A DNA stretch of 64,000 nucleotides, taken from the NCBI GenBank assembly GCA_036652795.1, contig JAVVVD010000005.1:62001-126000 (forward strand). Reading direction: 5' to 3'. This document shows positions 25,285 through 33,508 of this stretch, piece by piece. The notes beneath the pieces were generated by a model. That model was given only the letters and a program-made list of their open reading frames with translations. It was not told the DNA's origin and made no database searches. This DNA comes from JAVVVD01 sp036652795. Lineage in GTDB: Bacteria; Bacillota; Clostridia; Christensenellales; CAG-138. Within the stretch, counting starts at the first letter, position 1. The number at the start of each line of letters is the position of its first letter. The position numbers and the translations under genes are program-made.

Positions 25285-26273
25285 ATTCCCCTCCCCACAT
25301 CTATCACAGGCACATTCACTGCCACTTCCATACGCTTTAGCAGCTCGGCGGCGTTAAAATCAAAGCCGTAGGCTGAAATAGGATTCACGGTTACCGCCGC
25401 TACATCCGTCCGCCTCACCACGCTGATACGCGCGCCACGCGTGCGCAGCTTTTCATATGTGGATTTGCTAAGCAACAGCTTGCTTCCGTCACGAACGGTA
25501 ATTTCAATGTTTGAAAGCGGTATCCCCGCCATCAACAGCGGCGTTATCATCGCATCCGTCAATGCGCCGTTTACGTATATACATTCTGTGTCGCTGTATG
25601 CTTCATCTCTTAACGCATCCAGCAACGGTATATTCGGCAGCGGCACAACGCGCGCTCCCTTAAGCAGCACCTTGTGCTTCAGTTCAAACTCTGCTTGTGT
25701 CCATTGAGTTTGTTGCGGTAGCGTAAGCAGTTCCACAGCGAAAGCCGTATCCTCAACCACCACATTTATATCCTTATGATACGATGCGCCTGTGCATAAT
25801 ATTGTGGCCTCGCTTACAGCGGGCGCGCACAGTGTTTTACGGCTTATTGCCCCATCTATAAGCACCATGTCGGCGCCAATAGCAAAGAATTCACCGCTTA
25901 ACGCCGCAAGCTGCACCGTCATTGACGGGCCTGCAAGCTGCACATCACCATCGCTCCTTGCCCTTACCAAAGCCACCTCGCCAAGCGGGGTATTTATGCC
26001 GAGTGATGCCACTATTTCCCGGGTTATATTGCAATATTTCAACAAGCCTGCCGCAGTAGCGACGAGCGTCCCTTCGTATACATATATGCCGGGTTTAAAT
26101 GTATGGGTAACCACATCCACACTTTCGCCATCTCTGCCTATTGAGGTAAGTGCAAGCTTACGCACACTGTGCAGCTCCGTTATCAGGCGGTTTAGCACAG
26201 TTGTCTTGCCAGCGTTTTTGCACATCCCTATTATGGATAGTGAACGGTATTTTTCTGTAAGCTCCTTAAGCAT
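25281..26273 (-). CDS. kamB: P-loop protein of the lysine cluster (KamB-type)
   Basis: The 330-residue protein carries a P-loop GMCKNAGKTT near residues 16-25 and a later MVLIDGAISRK segment. It resembles the KamB proteins found beside kamC in lysine fermentation clusters; its activity is unknown, but with KamC it is a candidate ATP-dependent reactivation factor for lysine 5,6-aminomutase. I chose the ATG at 26273, giving MLKELTEKYRSLSIIG; the frame is open further upstream but that part overlaps the promoter. No Shine-Dalgarno sequence is seen, and a -10 box ends 6 bases before the ATG, suggesting leaderless translation. Confidence 0.72.
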   Translation of the reverse strand: MLKELTEKYRSLSIIGMCKNAGKTTVLNRLITELHSVRKLALTSIGRDGESVDVVTHTFKPGIYVYEGTLVATAAGLLKYCNITREIVASLGINTPLGEVALVRARSDGDVQLAGPSMTVQLAALSGEFFAIGADMVLIDGAISRKTLCAPAVSEATILCTGASYHKDINVVVEDTAFAVELLTLPQQTQWTQAEFELKHKVLLKGARVVPLPNIPLLDALRDEAYSDTECIYVNGALTDAMITPLLMAGIPLSNIEITVRDGSKLLLSKSTYEKLRTRGARISVVRRTDVAAVTVNPISAYGFDFNAAELLKRMEVAVNVPVIDVGRGI

Positions 26274-26279
26274 ATATTG

Positions 26280-26309
26280 AGTATAGCATACCGGCATAGC
26301 AATAGTGAA
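26280..26309 (-). promoter_or_regulatory. Promoter of kamB-kamC
   Basis: TTCACT (26309-26304) and TATACT (26285-26280) are separated by 18 bases on the minus strand. The expected transcription start falls on or next to the kamB ATG at 26273. Confidence 0.6.
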
Positions 26310-26337
26310 GCCATGCTGTAAAAGCGCCAATAAAATT

Positions 26338-26370
26338 ATGCGGAAACGACCCAACAGATCATTTCCGCAT
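26338..26370 (-). terminator. Terminator of the surface protein gene
   Basis: The stem ATGCGGAAA / TTTCCGCAT, with imperfect inner pairing, is followed on the minus strand by AATTTTATT. Confidence 0.75.
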
Positions 26371-26399
26371 AAATATGATTTTTATATTATCGTGTGCGT

Positions 26400-27842
26400 T
26401 TATGCACGCTTGCGCTTTATCGCATAGGCCATAACGATTATGCCGCAGATTATCGCCGCAGCGCCCCACAGGCTTACGCTGCCCGTAGCAGGAATAAGCA
26501 CCACCGGCACAAGCGGTTCGCTCCCGCCGTCATCCTTAGGCGCAGCCGTTATATTCGCGCCAGGCTGCACCGGTTTTTCCTTGCCGTTTACTATAACCGT
26601 CACAGGTTGTGCAGTGCTGTTTGTAAGTTTTGCTCCATCGGAAAGCATTAGCGGTTTGCCCGTCAGTGTAGCCGCGTCTGCCGCAGGCATGACTATTTCC
26701 ACATTGCCCGAGAACGATGCGTTTCCGCCAACATTAAATTGAGTTATCTCCCCCAGCTTTCCACCAGTATCAATTCCTACCACGTTCATGACTATAGGAG
26801 TATTGCCCGTAACATTAAGCGTAGATACCGTTGCGCCTACATTTCCATCAACAACGTTGATGCTTGGCGTAATATACGCGTTGGTAACTGTGCCGTTTAC
26901 AACGATACTCATAGAGCCAGTTACTGCGCTGGCCTTATTATCATCCGAGCCAAAGCAACCTGTTGTTGCACCGGTATACAGATTAGTCACCGCAGCACCT
27001 TTTCCTACTACCATCTTGCCCTTGCCAAGATATCCCCTGTTGGTAGCAGCTAGCTCGCCTATTACAGCGCCACTGCCCAGTGTTATTGCGCTGTCTCCGA
27101 CGCTGCCGTTTATTCCGCCGGCATACAGATACCCGATAGTCGAATTGGTTATCTTTACCTTCGCTGTATTTACCTTGGTATAGCCGCCGCCGCCCGCCAC
27201 AACACACATTGCGGACACACCATCGATATTCATAACCACATTGTTTACCACCGCGTTTGTAGTGATTTCCTGTGTAGTGGTATCTATGCTGCCCTCTGTG
27301 CCATTGCCTTTGCAACCGCCTTCAATATAGCTTCTACCTGCGTCCATTGTGGCGCCTTTAACGTCAATATATACAGTGCCGCCAACGCTGGTGTTGCAGT
27401 AGCCACCGCCAAATATATCCTCAACTTCGCCACCTGTCACTTTAATTCTGACGTCGCCTGTCACCTTTGAACAGTCCGCGGCAGTGGCATTTCCTTTACC
27501 AAAGTTACCGCCAATAAGACTTTTAACATTGCCGCCGCTCATAGTAATGGAAGTTGAGGCAAACGTTACGGCCGCCGATCTGCCATCCCCGCCGCCAAAT
27601 ATTTCATATCCGCTCAAGTCATAGCCATTCGCTGTATCGCCCGCTATAGGCGAAAGATCCTGAGCCACACCGCCAATCATGATGTTGGTGTTGCTGCCTT
27701 GAGCCACTACCTCAATTGCATTTCCGTTCGCAAACACACATTTATCATCTACGCTAACCGTTCCCGCCGCGAACGCCGTTGCAGGTATAAGTGCAAAAAT
27801 CATAATCAGTGCAAGTGAAAATGCCAGCAATTTGCTTTTCAT
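26400..27842 (-). CDS. Secreted glycine-rich surface protein with sortase-type anchor
   Basis: I do not recognise a named family. The 480-residue protein has a signal peptide (residues 1-25, cleavage after ATAFA), a long Gly/Ser/Thr/Val-rich region with repeated GG(N/Y) and beta-strand-like motifs (for example SLIGGNFGKGN, DIFGGGYCNTS, VVAGGGGYTKV), and a C-terminal cell-wall sorting signal: IPATG near residue 450, a hydrophobic span and KRKRA. The repeats suggest a beta-helix or autotransporter-like fold. It is probably attached to peptidoglycan by sortase. Its ribosome site is a run of eight G residues. Confidence 0.75.
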   Translation of the reverse strand: MKSKLLAFSLALIMIFALIPATAFAAGTVSVDDKCVFANGNAIEVVAQGSNTNIMIGGVAQDLSPIAGDTANGYDLSGYEIFGGGDGRSAAVTFASTSITMSGGNVKSLIGGNFGKGNATAADCSKVTGDVRIKVTGGEVEDIFGGGYCNTSVGGTVYIDVKGATMDAGRSYIEGGCKGNGTEGSIDTTTQEITTNAVVNNVVMNIDGVSAMCVVAGGGGYTKVNTAKVKITNSTIGYLYAGGINGSVGDSAITLGSGAVIGELAATNRGYLGKGKMVVGKGAAVTNLYTGATTGCFGSDDNKASAVTGSMSIVVNGTVTNAYITPSINVVDGNVGATVSTLNVTGNTPIVMNVVGIDTGGKLGEITQFNVGGNASFSGNVEIVMPAADAATLTGKPLMLSDGAKLTNSTAQPVTVIVNGKEKPVQPGANITAAPKDDGGSEPLVPVVLIPATGSVSLWGAAAIICGIIVMAYAIKRKRA

Positions 27843-27847
27843 ATTAT

Positions 27848-27855
27848 CCCCCCCC
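27848..27855 (-). promoter_or_regulatory. Homopolymeric G8 ribosome-binding site of the surface protein gene
   Basis: Eight consecutive G residues on the minus strand sit 5 bases before the ATG at 27842, where the Shine-Dalgarno sequence belongs. Such a tract can change length by slippage. Confidence 0.6.
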
Positions 27856-28029
27856 TATTTGTGTATGTATTTGTTACATCTTAGCATTATATACGTTTTT
27901 TTACAATATATTTTGTACATACTGCCTAACATATTTATTTTCATGTTTAATAGCCTTTGTTACATATTTTTATACCATGCGCTATCCGCTGCTCGCCTAG
28001 TCCCTATGTAACGTTGTCTATTATTATAA

Positions 28030-28072
28030 GAAAACAGACTCCGCCCTGGCTTAGCCTGAAGCGGAGTCTGCT
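28030..28072 (-). terminator. Terminator of pckA
   Basis: The stem CAGACTCCGC / GCGGAGTCTG with a 16-base loop is followed by TTTTCTT on the minus strand. Confidence 0.85.
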
Positions 28073-28091
28073 TTATATTAATCGATGTTTC

Positions 28092-29663
28092 TTATGCCTT
28101 TGGGCCCGCACTTATTATGTTCTTGGGCATTTTGTCATACTTCTGGAAGTTTTTGACGAAGCGCGCAGCCAAATCCTTTGCGGTGGCCTCATACTCTGCC
28201 TTATCTTTCCACAAGTCGCGCTGGCTGAGGAACTCGTTTGGTACGTTGGGGCATGTTTTAGGAACCAGCACGTTGAAGAACGGATCAAGTACGAATTCAC
28301 CCTTCTCCAGCTCGCCGTTGAGCGCCGCAGTTACCATTGCGCGGGTATACTTCAGCTTCATACGGCTGCCTACGCCATATTTTCCGCCAGCCCAGCCGGT
28401 GTTGATGAGATACACGTTTGTGCCATGCTTTTTGATCCGCTCGCCAAGCATTTCAGCATATACGGATGGGTGCAGCGGCAGGAATGGTGCGCCGAAGCAG
28501 GTTGAGAAGGTGGTCTGAGGCTCTACTATACCGCGCTCCGTACCAGCAAGCTTGCTTGTATAGCCTGATACGAAGTGATACATCGCCTGATCCTCGTTGA
28601 GCTTGGATACTGGAGGCAATACGCCAAACGCATCCGCAGTCAGGAACACCACCGTCTTAGGCTGGCCAGCCACACCGGGTATCACGCAGTTTGGTATATA
28701 TTCAACAGGATACCCAACACGAGTATTCTCCGTAAGGGAAGCATCGTCAAAATTGAGCTCGCGTGTTTCATTATCCATCACAACGTTTTCTACCAGGGAA
28801 CCAAACTTTATGGCTTCCCAGATCTGTGGTTCGTTCTCATGGGTAAGGTTGATGCACTTTGCGTAGCAGCCGCCCTCTATGTTGAACACACCCTTATCAC
28901 TCCATGCATGCTCGTCATCGCCGATAAGCTTGCGCTCTGGATCTGCCGACAATGTGGTTTTGCCCGTGCCCGAAAGACCGAAGAACACCGCCACATCACC
29001 GGATTGGCCAACGTTAGCGGAGCAATGCATGGTGAACACGCCCTTCTTGGGAAGCAGATAGTTCATCACGGAGAACACGCTCTTCTTGATCTCGCCGCAA
29101 TACTGGCTGCCGGCGATTATTACCATACGCTTGTCGAAGTTTACGATTATGGCCGCCTCGGAATGTACGCCATCCAGGGCAGGGATGCACTTGAAGCCAG
29201 GAGCCGCAACTATGGTGAAGCCTGGAACAAAGCTGTTGAGCTGCTCTTGAGTTGGACGCACAAGGAGCTGATGGATAAACATATTCTGGCTGGCCAATTC
29301 GTTTACTACGCGCACAGACAAATTATGGGACTCATCAGCGCCCGCAAAGCCGTCGAATACGAATATCTCGCGGCCCTGCAAATATGCTGTCATGCGGTTA
29401 TATATGGCATCGAACTTCTGCTCGCTTATGGGCACGTTCACTTTGCCCCAATCTATATCGTTATGTATGCTTGGGGCATCCACAACAAAGCGGTCATCAG
29501 GCGAGCGGCCGGTATATTTGCCAGTAGTAACCACCAATGCGCCGGTATTGCTCAATGTGCCTTCGCCGCGTTTAAGCGCCATTTCGGTCAGTTGGGCCGG
29601 GGTAAGGTTGCGGTAAACCGCCTTTGGGGCGATAATTCCCAAAGATTCAATGTAATCCTTCAT
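28092..29663 (-). CDS. pckA: Phosphoenolpyruvate carboxykinase (ATP)
   Basis: This 523-residue enzyme interconverts oxaloacetate plus ATP and PEP plus CO2. It shows the family blocks in order: TGRSPDDRFVVD, the kinase P-loop FFGLSGTGKTTLSADP (about residues 230-245), the metal site LIGDDEHAWSD and the adenine-binding region ending NTGWAGGKYGVGSRMKL. It is probably gluconeogenic or ATP-forming during amino-acid fermentation. It has its own promoter and terminator, so it is a single-gene unit, with an AAGGAG site. Confidence 0.97.
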   Translation of the reverse strand: MKDYIESLGIIAPKAVYRNLTPAQLTEMALKRGEGTLSNTGALVVTTGKYTGRSPDDRFVVDAPSIHNDIDWGKVNVPISEQKFDAIYNRMTAYLQGREIFVFDGFAGADESHNLSVRVVNELASQNMFIHQLLVRPTQEQLNSFVPGFTIVAAPGFKCIPALDGVHSEAAIIVNFDKRMVIIAGSQYCGEIKKSVFSVMNYLLPKKGVFTMHCSANVGQSGDVAVFFGLSGTGKTTLSADPERKLIGDDEHAWSDKGVFNIEGGCYAKCINLTHENEPQIWEAIKFGSLVENVVMDNETRELNFDDASLTENTRVGYPVEYIPNCVIPGVAGQPKTVVFLTADAFGVLPPVSKLNEDQAMYHFVSGYTSKLAGTERGIVEPQTTFSTCFGAPFLPLHPSVYAEMLGERIKKHGTNVYLINTGWAGGKYGVGSRMKLKYTRAMVTAALNGELEKGEFVLDPFFNVLVPKTCPNVPNEFLSQRDLWKDKAEYEATAKDLAARFVKNFQKYDKMPKNIISAGPKA

Positions 29664-29719
29664 AGTTTATCTCCTTTTAATTGTGGGTTGGATCGCCATC
29701 CCTAGTCATTACATATATC

Positions 29720-29748
29720 ATTATAAGCCATGTACACTGAATCAGCAA
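29720..29748 (-). promoter_or_regulatory. Promoter of pckA
   Basis: TTGCTG (29748-29743) and TATAAT (29725-29720) are separated by 17 bases on the minus strand, about 55 bases upstream of pckA. Confidence 0.65.
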
Positions 29749-29805
29749 TACCACCGCATACAACTTTAGCCCGAATACATGTAATATATCGAACGCACCC
29801 AACTA

Positions 29806-29961
29806 TTACTTTTCGTTATCATCCACAGTATGCTTGGCAAATTCTATCATTTCTTCGCTTGGCCCCACCACATTTGTAATTGGATTTGGATTCCCCTTAT
29901 CCAGCAACGAATATGTCCTGTACAGCGGCGTCATATTGTTTGCACGTTTTTTCACCGTCAT
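29806..29961 (-). CDS. Small protein of 51 residues, DUF3787-like
   Basis: The ATG at 29961 has a strong AGGAGG 8 bases upstream, and the short basic/acidic protein ends NPNPITNVVGPSEEMIEF then AKHTVDDNEK. The pattern P-x3-V-x2-PSEE-x5-AK-x2-VD-x-N-x-K recalls the small clostridial DUF3787 family, some of whose members are spore-surface proteins; this comparison is from memory and tentative. It lies between pckA and the tRNA-Met genes. The longer open frame (to 30009) has no ribosome site of its own. Confidence 0.6.
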   Translation of the reverse strand: MTVKKRANNMTPLYRTYSLLDKGNPNPITNVVGPSEEMIEFAKHTVDDNEK

Positions 29962-30021
29962 GCTATTTTCCTCCTTTTTTTGTGCTTGATTTATTATTAT
30001 CCACATCACTTCAAAAAAACC

Positions 30022-30051
30022 TTGACTTTATATCCCTGCGCATGATATCAT
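30022..30051 (+). promoter_or_regulatory. Promoter of the tRNA-Met pair
   Basis: TTGACT (30022-30027) and TATCAT (30046-30051) are separated by 18 bases, about 30 bases before the first tRNA. Confidence 0.65.
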
Positions 30052-30081
30052 ACATTTTGCCGTCTGATATGGCGGTTACGT

Positions 30082-30157
<76 letters not shown>

Positions 30158-30238
30158 TTTGTGCCGGAGTGCTGAAGTATTCGGTGCCCCGGTGCATTTA
30201 TCTATGTATTTCTACACCATATATTGGTTTGTATATAT

Positions 30239-30315
30239 GGCGGCGTAGCTCAGTTGGCTAGAGCATTCGGTTCATACCCGGAGTGTCATCCGTTCAAGTC
30301 GGATCGCCGCTACCA
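30239..30315 (+). tRNA. Elongator tRNA-Met (CAT)
   Basis: All four arms fold: acceptor GGCGGCG / CGCCGCT with a G1-U72 pair, D stem GCTC/GAGC, anticodon loop TTCATAC, and an encoded CCA. The GGTTCATACCCG anticodon region and the CGCCGCTACCA end match Firmicute elongator tRNA-Met and argue against the CAT-reading tRNA-Ile. Confidence 0.92.
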
Positions 30316-30320
30316 CCCAA

Positions 30321-30345
30321 AAAGCCCAGACGTTGTCTGGGCTTT
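30321..30345 (+). terminator. Terminator of the tRNA-Met transcript
   Basis: The perfect stem AAAGCCCAGAC / GTCTGGGCTTT with a 3-base loop ends in TTTTT, 6 bases after the second tRNA. Confidence 0.92.
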
Positions 30346-30349
30346 TTCG

Positions 30350-30619
30350 TTTCACAAGCCGTAGATATGGATCATCCATGCGCAGCGGCACAATTGCGCA
30401 TAAAATGCAAAAACAATTAGTTGAGAATTTTGCCTATCTTGCTTTCGCATAATAAATACAGAGGTTGTCTATATAATATTGTTAGGCATAATTATGAATA
30501 GAGTTTAGTTCTTGTGATGGTTTGCATTATAATATTTTTAATATCTGTTGAATCATCTTTCCGCGCATAACAATCTAACATCCAGCATGGCCGATTTGGG
30601 TTCAGTAACACCTTGCCAA
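30350..30619. other. AT-rich gap without a recognised gene
   Basis: Between the tRNA terminator and the end of the GntR gene I see no open frame with a ribosome site, no RNA fold I recognise, and no clear terminator for the GntR gene. Confidence 0.5.
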
Positions 30620-31312
30620 TCAATGCTCCTTATCCAGCCCAAGCGCTTGGATAACGTGTCTCATATGAACCGACATGGCATTTTTTGCGCCCTCGCCATC
30701 ACGATCCCTCAAAAAATCGATTATAAGCTTATTGTCCACCGCCACCATCTCTTTAAGCACCTCTTTGCTGGCCGGAACCAACATTGCCTCATGCACGGCA
30801 GCATTTATTATTGGGAACATCCGTATAACGAATTCATTATGGGATGCGGCGGCTATCGCCTCATGGAATTCCTGATCCGCATCAGGCCAATTCCCATTGG
30901 ATTTTAGCAACCGCGACACACGCTTGCCTATTTCGTATATACACCCCAACTCCTCGTCCGTAGCGCGCCGACACGCGAGCATTATGCACTGCGGCTCAAA
31001 CATAAGGCGTATCTCATACAGGTCGCTCAGCCTGATCTTTGCCCGCTCAAGCGAGCTTACATCATATCTTCCCGAAACAGGCAGATTATCCACAATAAAA
31101 GTACCTGTGCCGCGTCTAACCTCAAGTATGCCCTGCGCAACAAGATACCTTATGGCTTCTCGCAGCGTAGCACGGCTTACCCCCAATTCTTCCGATAGAT
31201 CATTTTCATTAGGAAGCTTCTCGCCCGGTTTGAAAACCTCTTTGACGATTATCATGTCGAACAACTCGTTGGAGATCCTTTCGGACAGGCTTTTCGCTTT
31301 AAGGGCGCTCAT
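30620..31312 (-). CDS. GntR family regulator, FadR subfamily
   Basis: The 230-residue protein has an N-terminal winged helix (about 10-75; LPNENDLSEELGVSRATLREA and VRRGTGTFI) and a C-terminal all-helical FCD domain with an EFHEAIAAASHN segment and the downstream His residues that bind metal and carboxylates in the family. I chose the ATG at 31312 with AAGGA upstream. It diverges from the ptb-buk-oxidoreductase operon and is its probable regulator, perhaps sensing a branched-chain acid or oxoacid. Confidence 0.9.
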   Translation of the reverse strand: MSALKAKSLSERISNELFDMIIVKEVFKPGEKLPNENDLSEELGVSRATLREAIRYLVAQGILEVRRGTGTFIVDNLPVSGRYDVSSLERAKIRLSDLYEIRLMFEPQCIMLACRRATDEELGCIYEIGKRVSRLLKSNGNWPDADQEFHEAIAAASHNEFVIRMFPIINAAVHEAMLVPASKEVLKEMVAVDNKLIIDFLRDRDGEGAKNAMSVHMRHVIQALGLDKEH

Positions 31313-31399
31313 ATGTTCCTTTCCGCGCATACATATAGTCATGCGTCGACGTCCAATTATACTTGCCTAAAAAATTCATATCAAGTTGCCAATAAAGTA

Positions 31400-31449
31400 T
31401 TGACATCTTATGTCTGCCGTTATAGTCTGATGACATACTATTATAGTAT
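31400..31449 (+). promoter_or_regulatory. Promoter region and palindromic operator upstream of ptb
   Basis: A TTGACA box at 31400-31405 is followed by TATAGT at 31421-31426 (15-base spacer) and again within a perfect 15-base palindrome ATACTATTATAGTAT (31435-31449). The palindrome is a candidate site for the divergent FadR-type regulator. Which -10 box is used is unclear. Confidence 0.45.
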
Positions 31450-31503
31450 ACATCATACAACTTGGATCGCAACTATGTAATTTAAAATTTGGGAGAATAT
31501 TAT

Positions 31504-32421
31504 ATGAATTCACTGGATCAGCTCTTCGAATCGGTAGACGGCTCATGGAAACCCACAATAGCTGTGGTGGCGGCACACGATGATTATGTTTTGGCCTCGC
31601 TGCGCACCGCACTTGACATGGGGCTTGCCGACTCGATACTACTGGGCGACATACAAAAAATAAAGCGTATCGCTGCCGATCAAAGCATATCGCTCGACGG
31701 CTTTGAACTAATTAATGTAACAGATAAGGCCGAGTCAAGCGCAATGGCCGTTTCGCTAGTCCGCCAAGGCAGGGCGCAGATACTAATGAAGGGCTTGGTT
31801 GACACGTCCATAATACTCAAGGCCGCGCTTAATCACGAAACCGGTATACGCGACTCAGATGTTATGTCGCATGTTGGCGTATTTGAGATAGACGGCTTTG
31901 ACCGGCTGCTCTATATTACCGACGCTGCGATAAGTATCCAGCCTGACGTACATGCGAAAAAACGCATAATTGAGAATTCGCTTCAGGTAACGCGCGCCTT
32001 TGAAAACAATCATCCCATAGTCGCATGTCTTTGCGCAGTCGAAAACGTCAACCCCAAGATGCCCGCAACTCTAGATGCAAGCGAGCTTGTTCGTATGAAC
32101 AAGGCAGGCGAGCTTACTGGTTGCACAGTTACAGGTCCGCTCGCACTTGACAACGCGCTATTCCGCGAGGCAGCTCTACGCAAGGGCATAAACGATCCCA
32201 ATGCAGGACTTGCGGACGTGCTGCTGGTTCCTCAGATCGATGCTGGAAACATATTGTATAAATCCTTCACCTACGTTGCCAAAGCGAAAAGCGCCGGCAT
32301 TGTGGTAGGTGCAAAGGTACCTATTGTTATGACGTCACGCGTTGATTCAGATGAAACAAAGCTCTACTCCATAGCGCTTGCCATACGTATGGCTGTGCTT
32401 ACCGGAAGGACCAGTATATGA
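31504..32421 (+). CDS. ptb: Phosphate butyryltransferase family protein
   Basis: This 305-residue protein of the phosphate acetyl/butyryltransferase family converts acyl-CoA and phosphate to acyl phosphate and CoA. Family segments include VAAHDDYVLASLRTA, LMKGLVDTSIILKAALN and the C-terminal KSAGIVVGAKVPIVMTSR. The ATG at 31504 has GGGAGA 8 bases upstream; a TTG 15 bases earlier is less likely. It overlaps buk by four bases. The downstream oxidoreductase and aminotransferase suggest branched acyl-CoA substrates (isobutyryl, isovaleryl). Confidence 0.9.
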   Translation: MNSLDQLFESVDGSWKPTIAVVAAHDDYVLASLRTALDMGLADSILLGDIQKIKRIAADQSISLDGFELINVTDKAESSAMAVSLVRQGRAQILMKGLVDTSIILKAALNHETGIRDSDVMSHVGVFEIDGFDRLLYITDAAISIQPDVHAKKRIIENSLQVTRAFENNHPIVACLCAVENVNPKMPATLDASELVRMNKAGELTGCTVTGPLALDNALFREAALRKGINDPNAGLADVLLVPQIDAGNILYKSFTYVAKAKSAGIVVGAKVPIVMTSRVDSDETKLYSIALAIRMAVLTGRTSI

Positions 32422-33491
32422 AAAGCTATAATATTTTGGCGATTAATCCCGGCTCCACATCTACTAAGCTTGCAGTGTTTGCCAATGAAGCAAGCATATA
32501 TGAAACCGTCATGCGCCACACCCGTGAGGAGCTTGCGGATGTAATAACAATGGATGACGCGCTGTCCTTTAGAAAAAAAGTGATACTTGACGCACTTAAT
32601 AAGGGTGGGGTTGATATTTCCACGCTTGACGCGGTTATTGGCCGCGGTGGCTTGATGCGCCCGCTTGAGGGTGGCACTTATGCCGTAAATAGCGCAATGC
32701 TTGACGACCTAAGCTCCTGCAAATACGGTACCCACGCCTCAAACCTTGGCGGCAGGCTGGCATATGAAATCGCATCGAGCTTGGGCAAACCATCCTTCAT
32801 AGCCGATCCGGTTGTGGTAGACGAGCTTGACGACCTTGCCCGTTTCTCCGGCTATCCCGGGATTGAACGCACCTCAATATTCCATGCGCTTAACCAAAAA
32901 GCTGTGGCAAAGCGATTTGCGCATACCAGTGGCAAAAAATATCAGGATTTGAATATTATAGTTGCGCACCTTGGCGGTGGCATAAGCGTTGGCTCTCATA
33001 AAAAAGGGCGAATTGTGGATGTAAACAATGCGCTTGGTGGGGATGGCCCATTTACGGCGGAGCGCTCGGGCGGACTCCCGACTTCATCATTGGTTGAATT
33101 CTGTTTTTCCGGCAAGTTCGCTTCTGCCGGTGAAGTTTTAAACGAACTTATTACCCATGCCGGGTTGTTCGGATATCTTGGCACAAACGATGGCCGCGAG
33201 GTCGACAAAATGATCGAGGCCGGCGATGCATATGCAGAGCTGGTATATAAGGCCATGGCATATCAGATAGCAAAAGAGATAGGTAGCGCCGCAGCAGTGT
33301 TGTGTGGCGATGTAGATGCCATCATACTTACGGGCGGCCTTGCATATGACGGTATGCTTATGGGCTGGATACGTGAACGTGTAGAGTTTATTGCAAAGGT
33401 GACGATAATGCCGGGCGAGGATGAGCTATCCGCACTTAACGAGGCGGCGTCTCGTGTGCTCAGCGGTGAGGAAGCCGCAAAGGAATACTGA
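32418..33491 (+). CDS. buk: Butyrate kinase family protein
   Basis: The 357-residue acetokinase-family enzyme makes ATP from acyl phosphate. It has the ASKHA phosphate loop NPGSTSTKLAVF near the N-terminus, GRGGLMRPLEGGTY, HLGGGISVGSHKKG and the adenosine-binding ILTGGLAYD. It is encoded directly after ptb and before the 2-oxoacid oxidoreductase genes, so its substrate is probably a branched-chain acyl phosphate as well as or instead of butyryl phosphate. Confidence 0.92.
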   Translation: MKSYNILAINPGSTSTKLAVFANEASIYETVMRHTREELADVITMDDALSFRKKVILDALNKGGVDISTLDAVIGRGGLMRPLEGGTYAVNSAMLDDLSSCKYGTHASNLGGRLAYEIASSLGKPSFIADPVVVDELDDLARFSGYPGIERTSIFHALNQKAVAKRFAHTSGKKYQDLNIIVAHLGGGISVGSHKKGRIVDVNNALGGDGPFTAERSGGLPTSSLVEFCFSGKFASAGEVLNELITHAGLFGYLGTNDGREVDKMIEAGDAYAELVYKAMAYQIAKEIGSAAAVLCGDVDAIILTGGLAYDGMLMGWIRERVEFIAKVTIMPGEDELSALNEAASRVLSGEEAAKEY

Positions 33492-33508
33492 CAGCTCGAG
33501 GTATTCAT

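Noticed and set aside
28575..29705. Open frame of 376 codons on the plus strand
   Set aside because: It is the antisense shadow of pckA, which has every expected motif; the translated shadow shows no recognisable domain.
30239..30315. CAT-anticodon tRNA as tRNA-Ile2 (lysidine-modified)
   Set aside because: The acceptor G1-U72 pair and the GGTTCATACCCG anticodon arm resemble Firmicute elongator tRNA-Met more than tRNA-Ile2.
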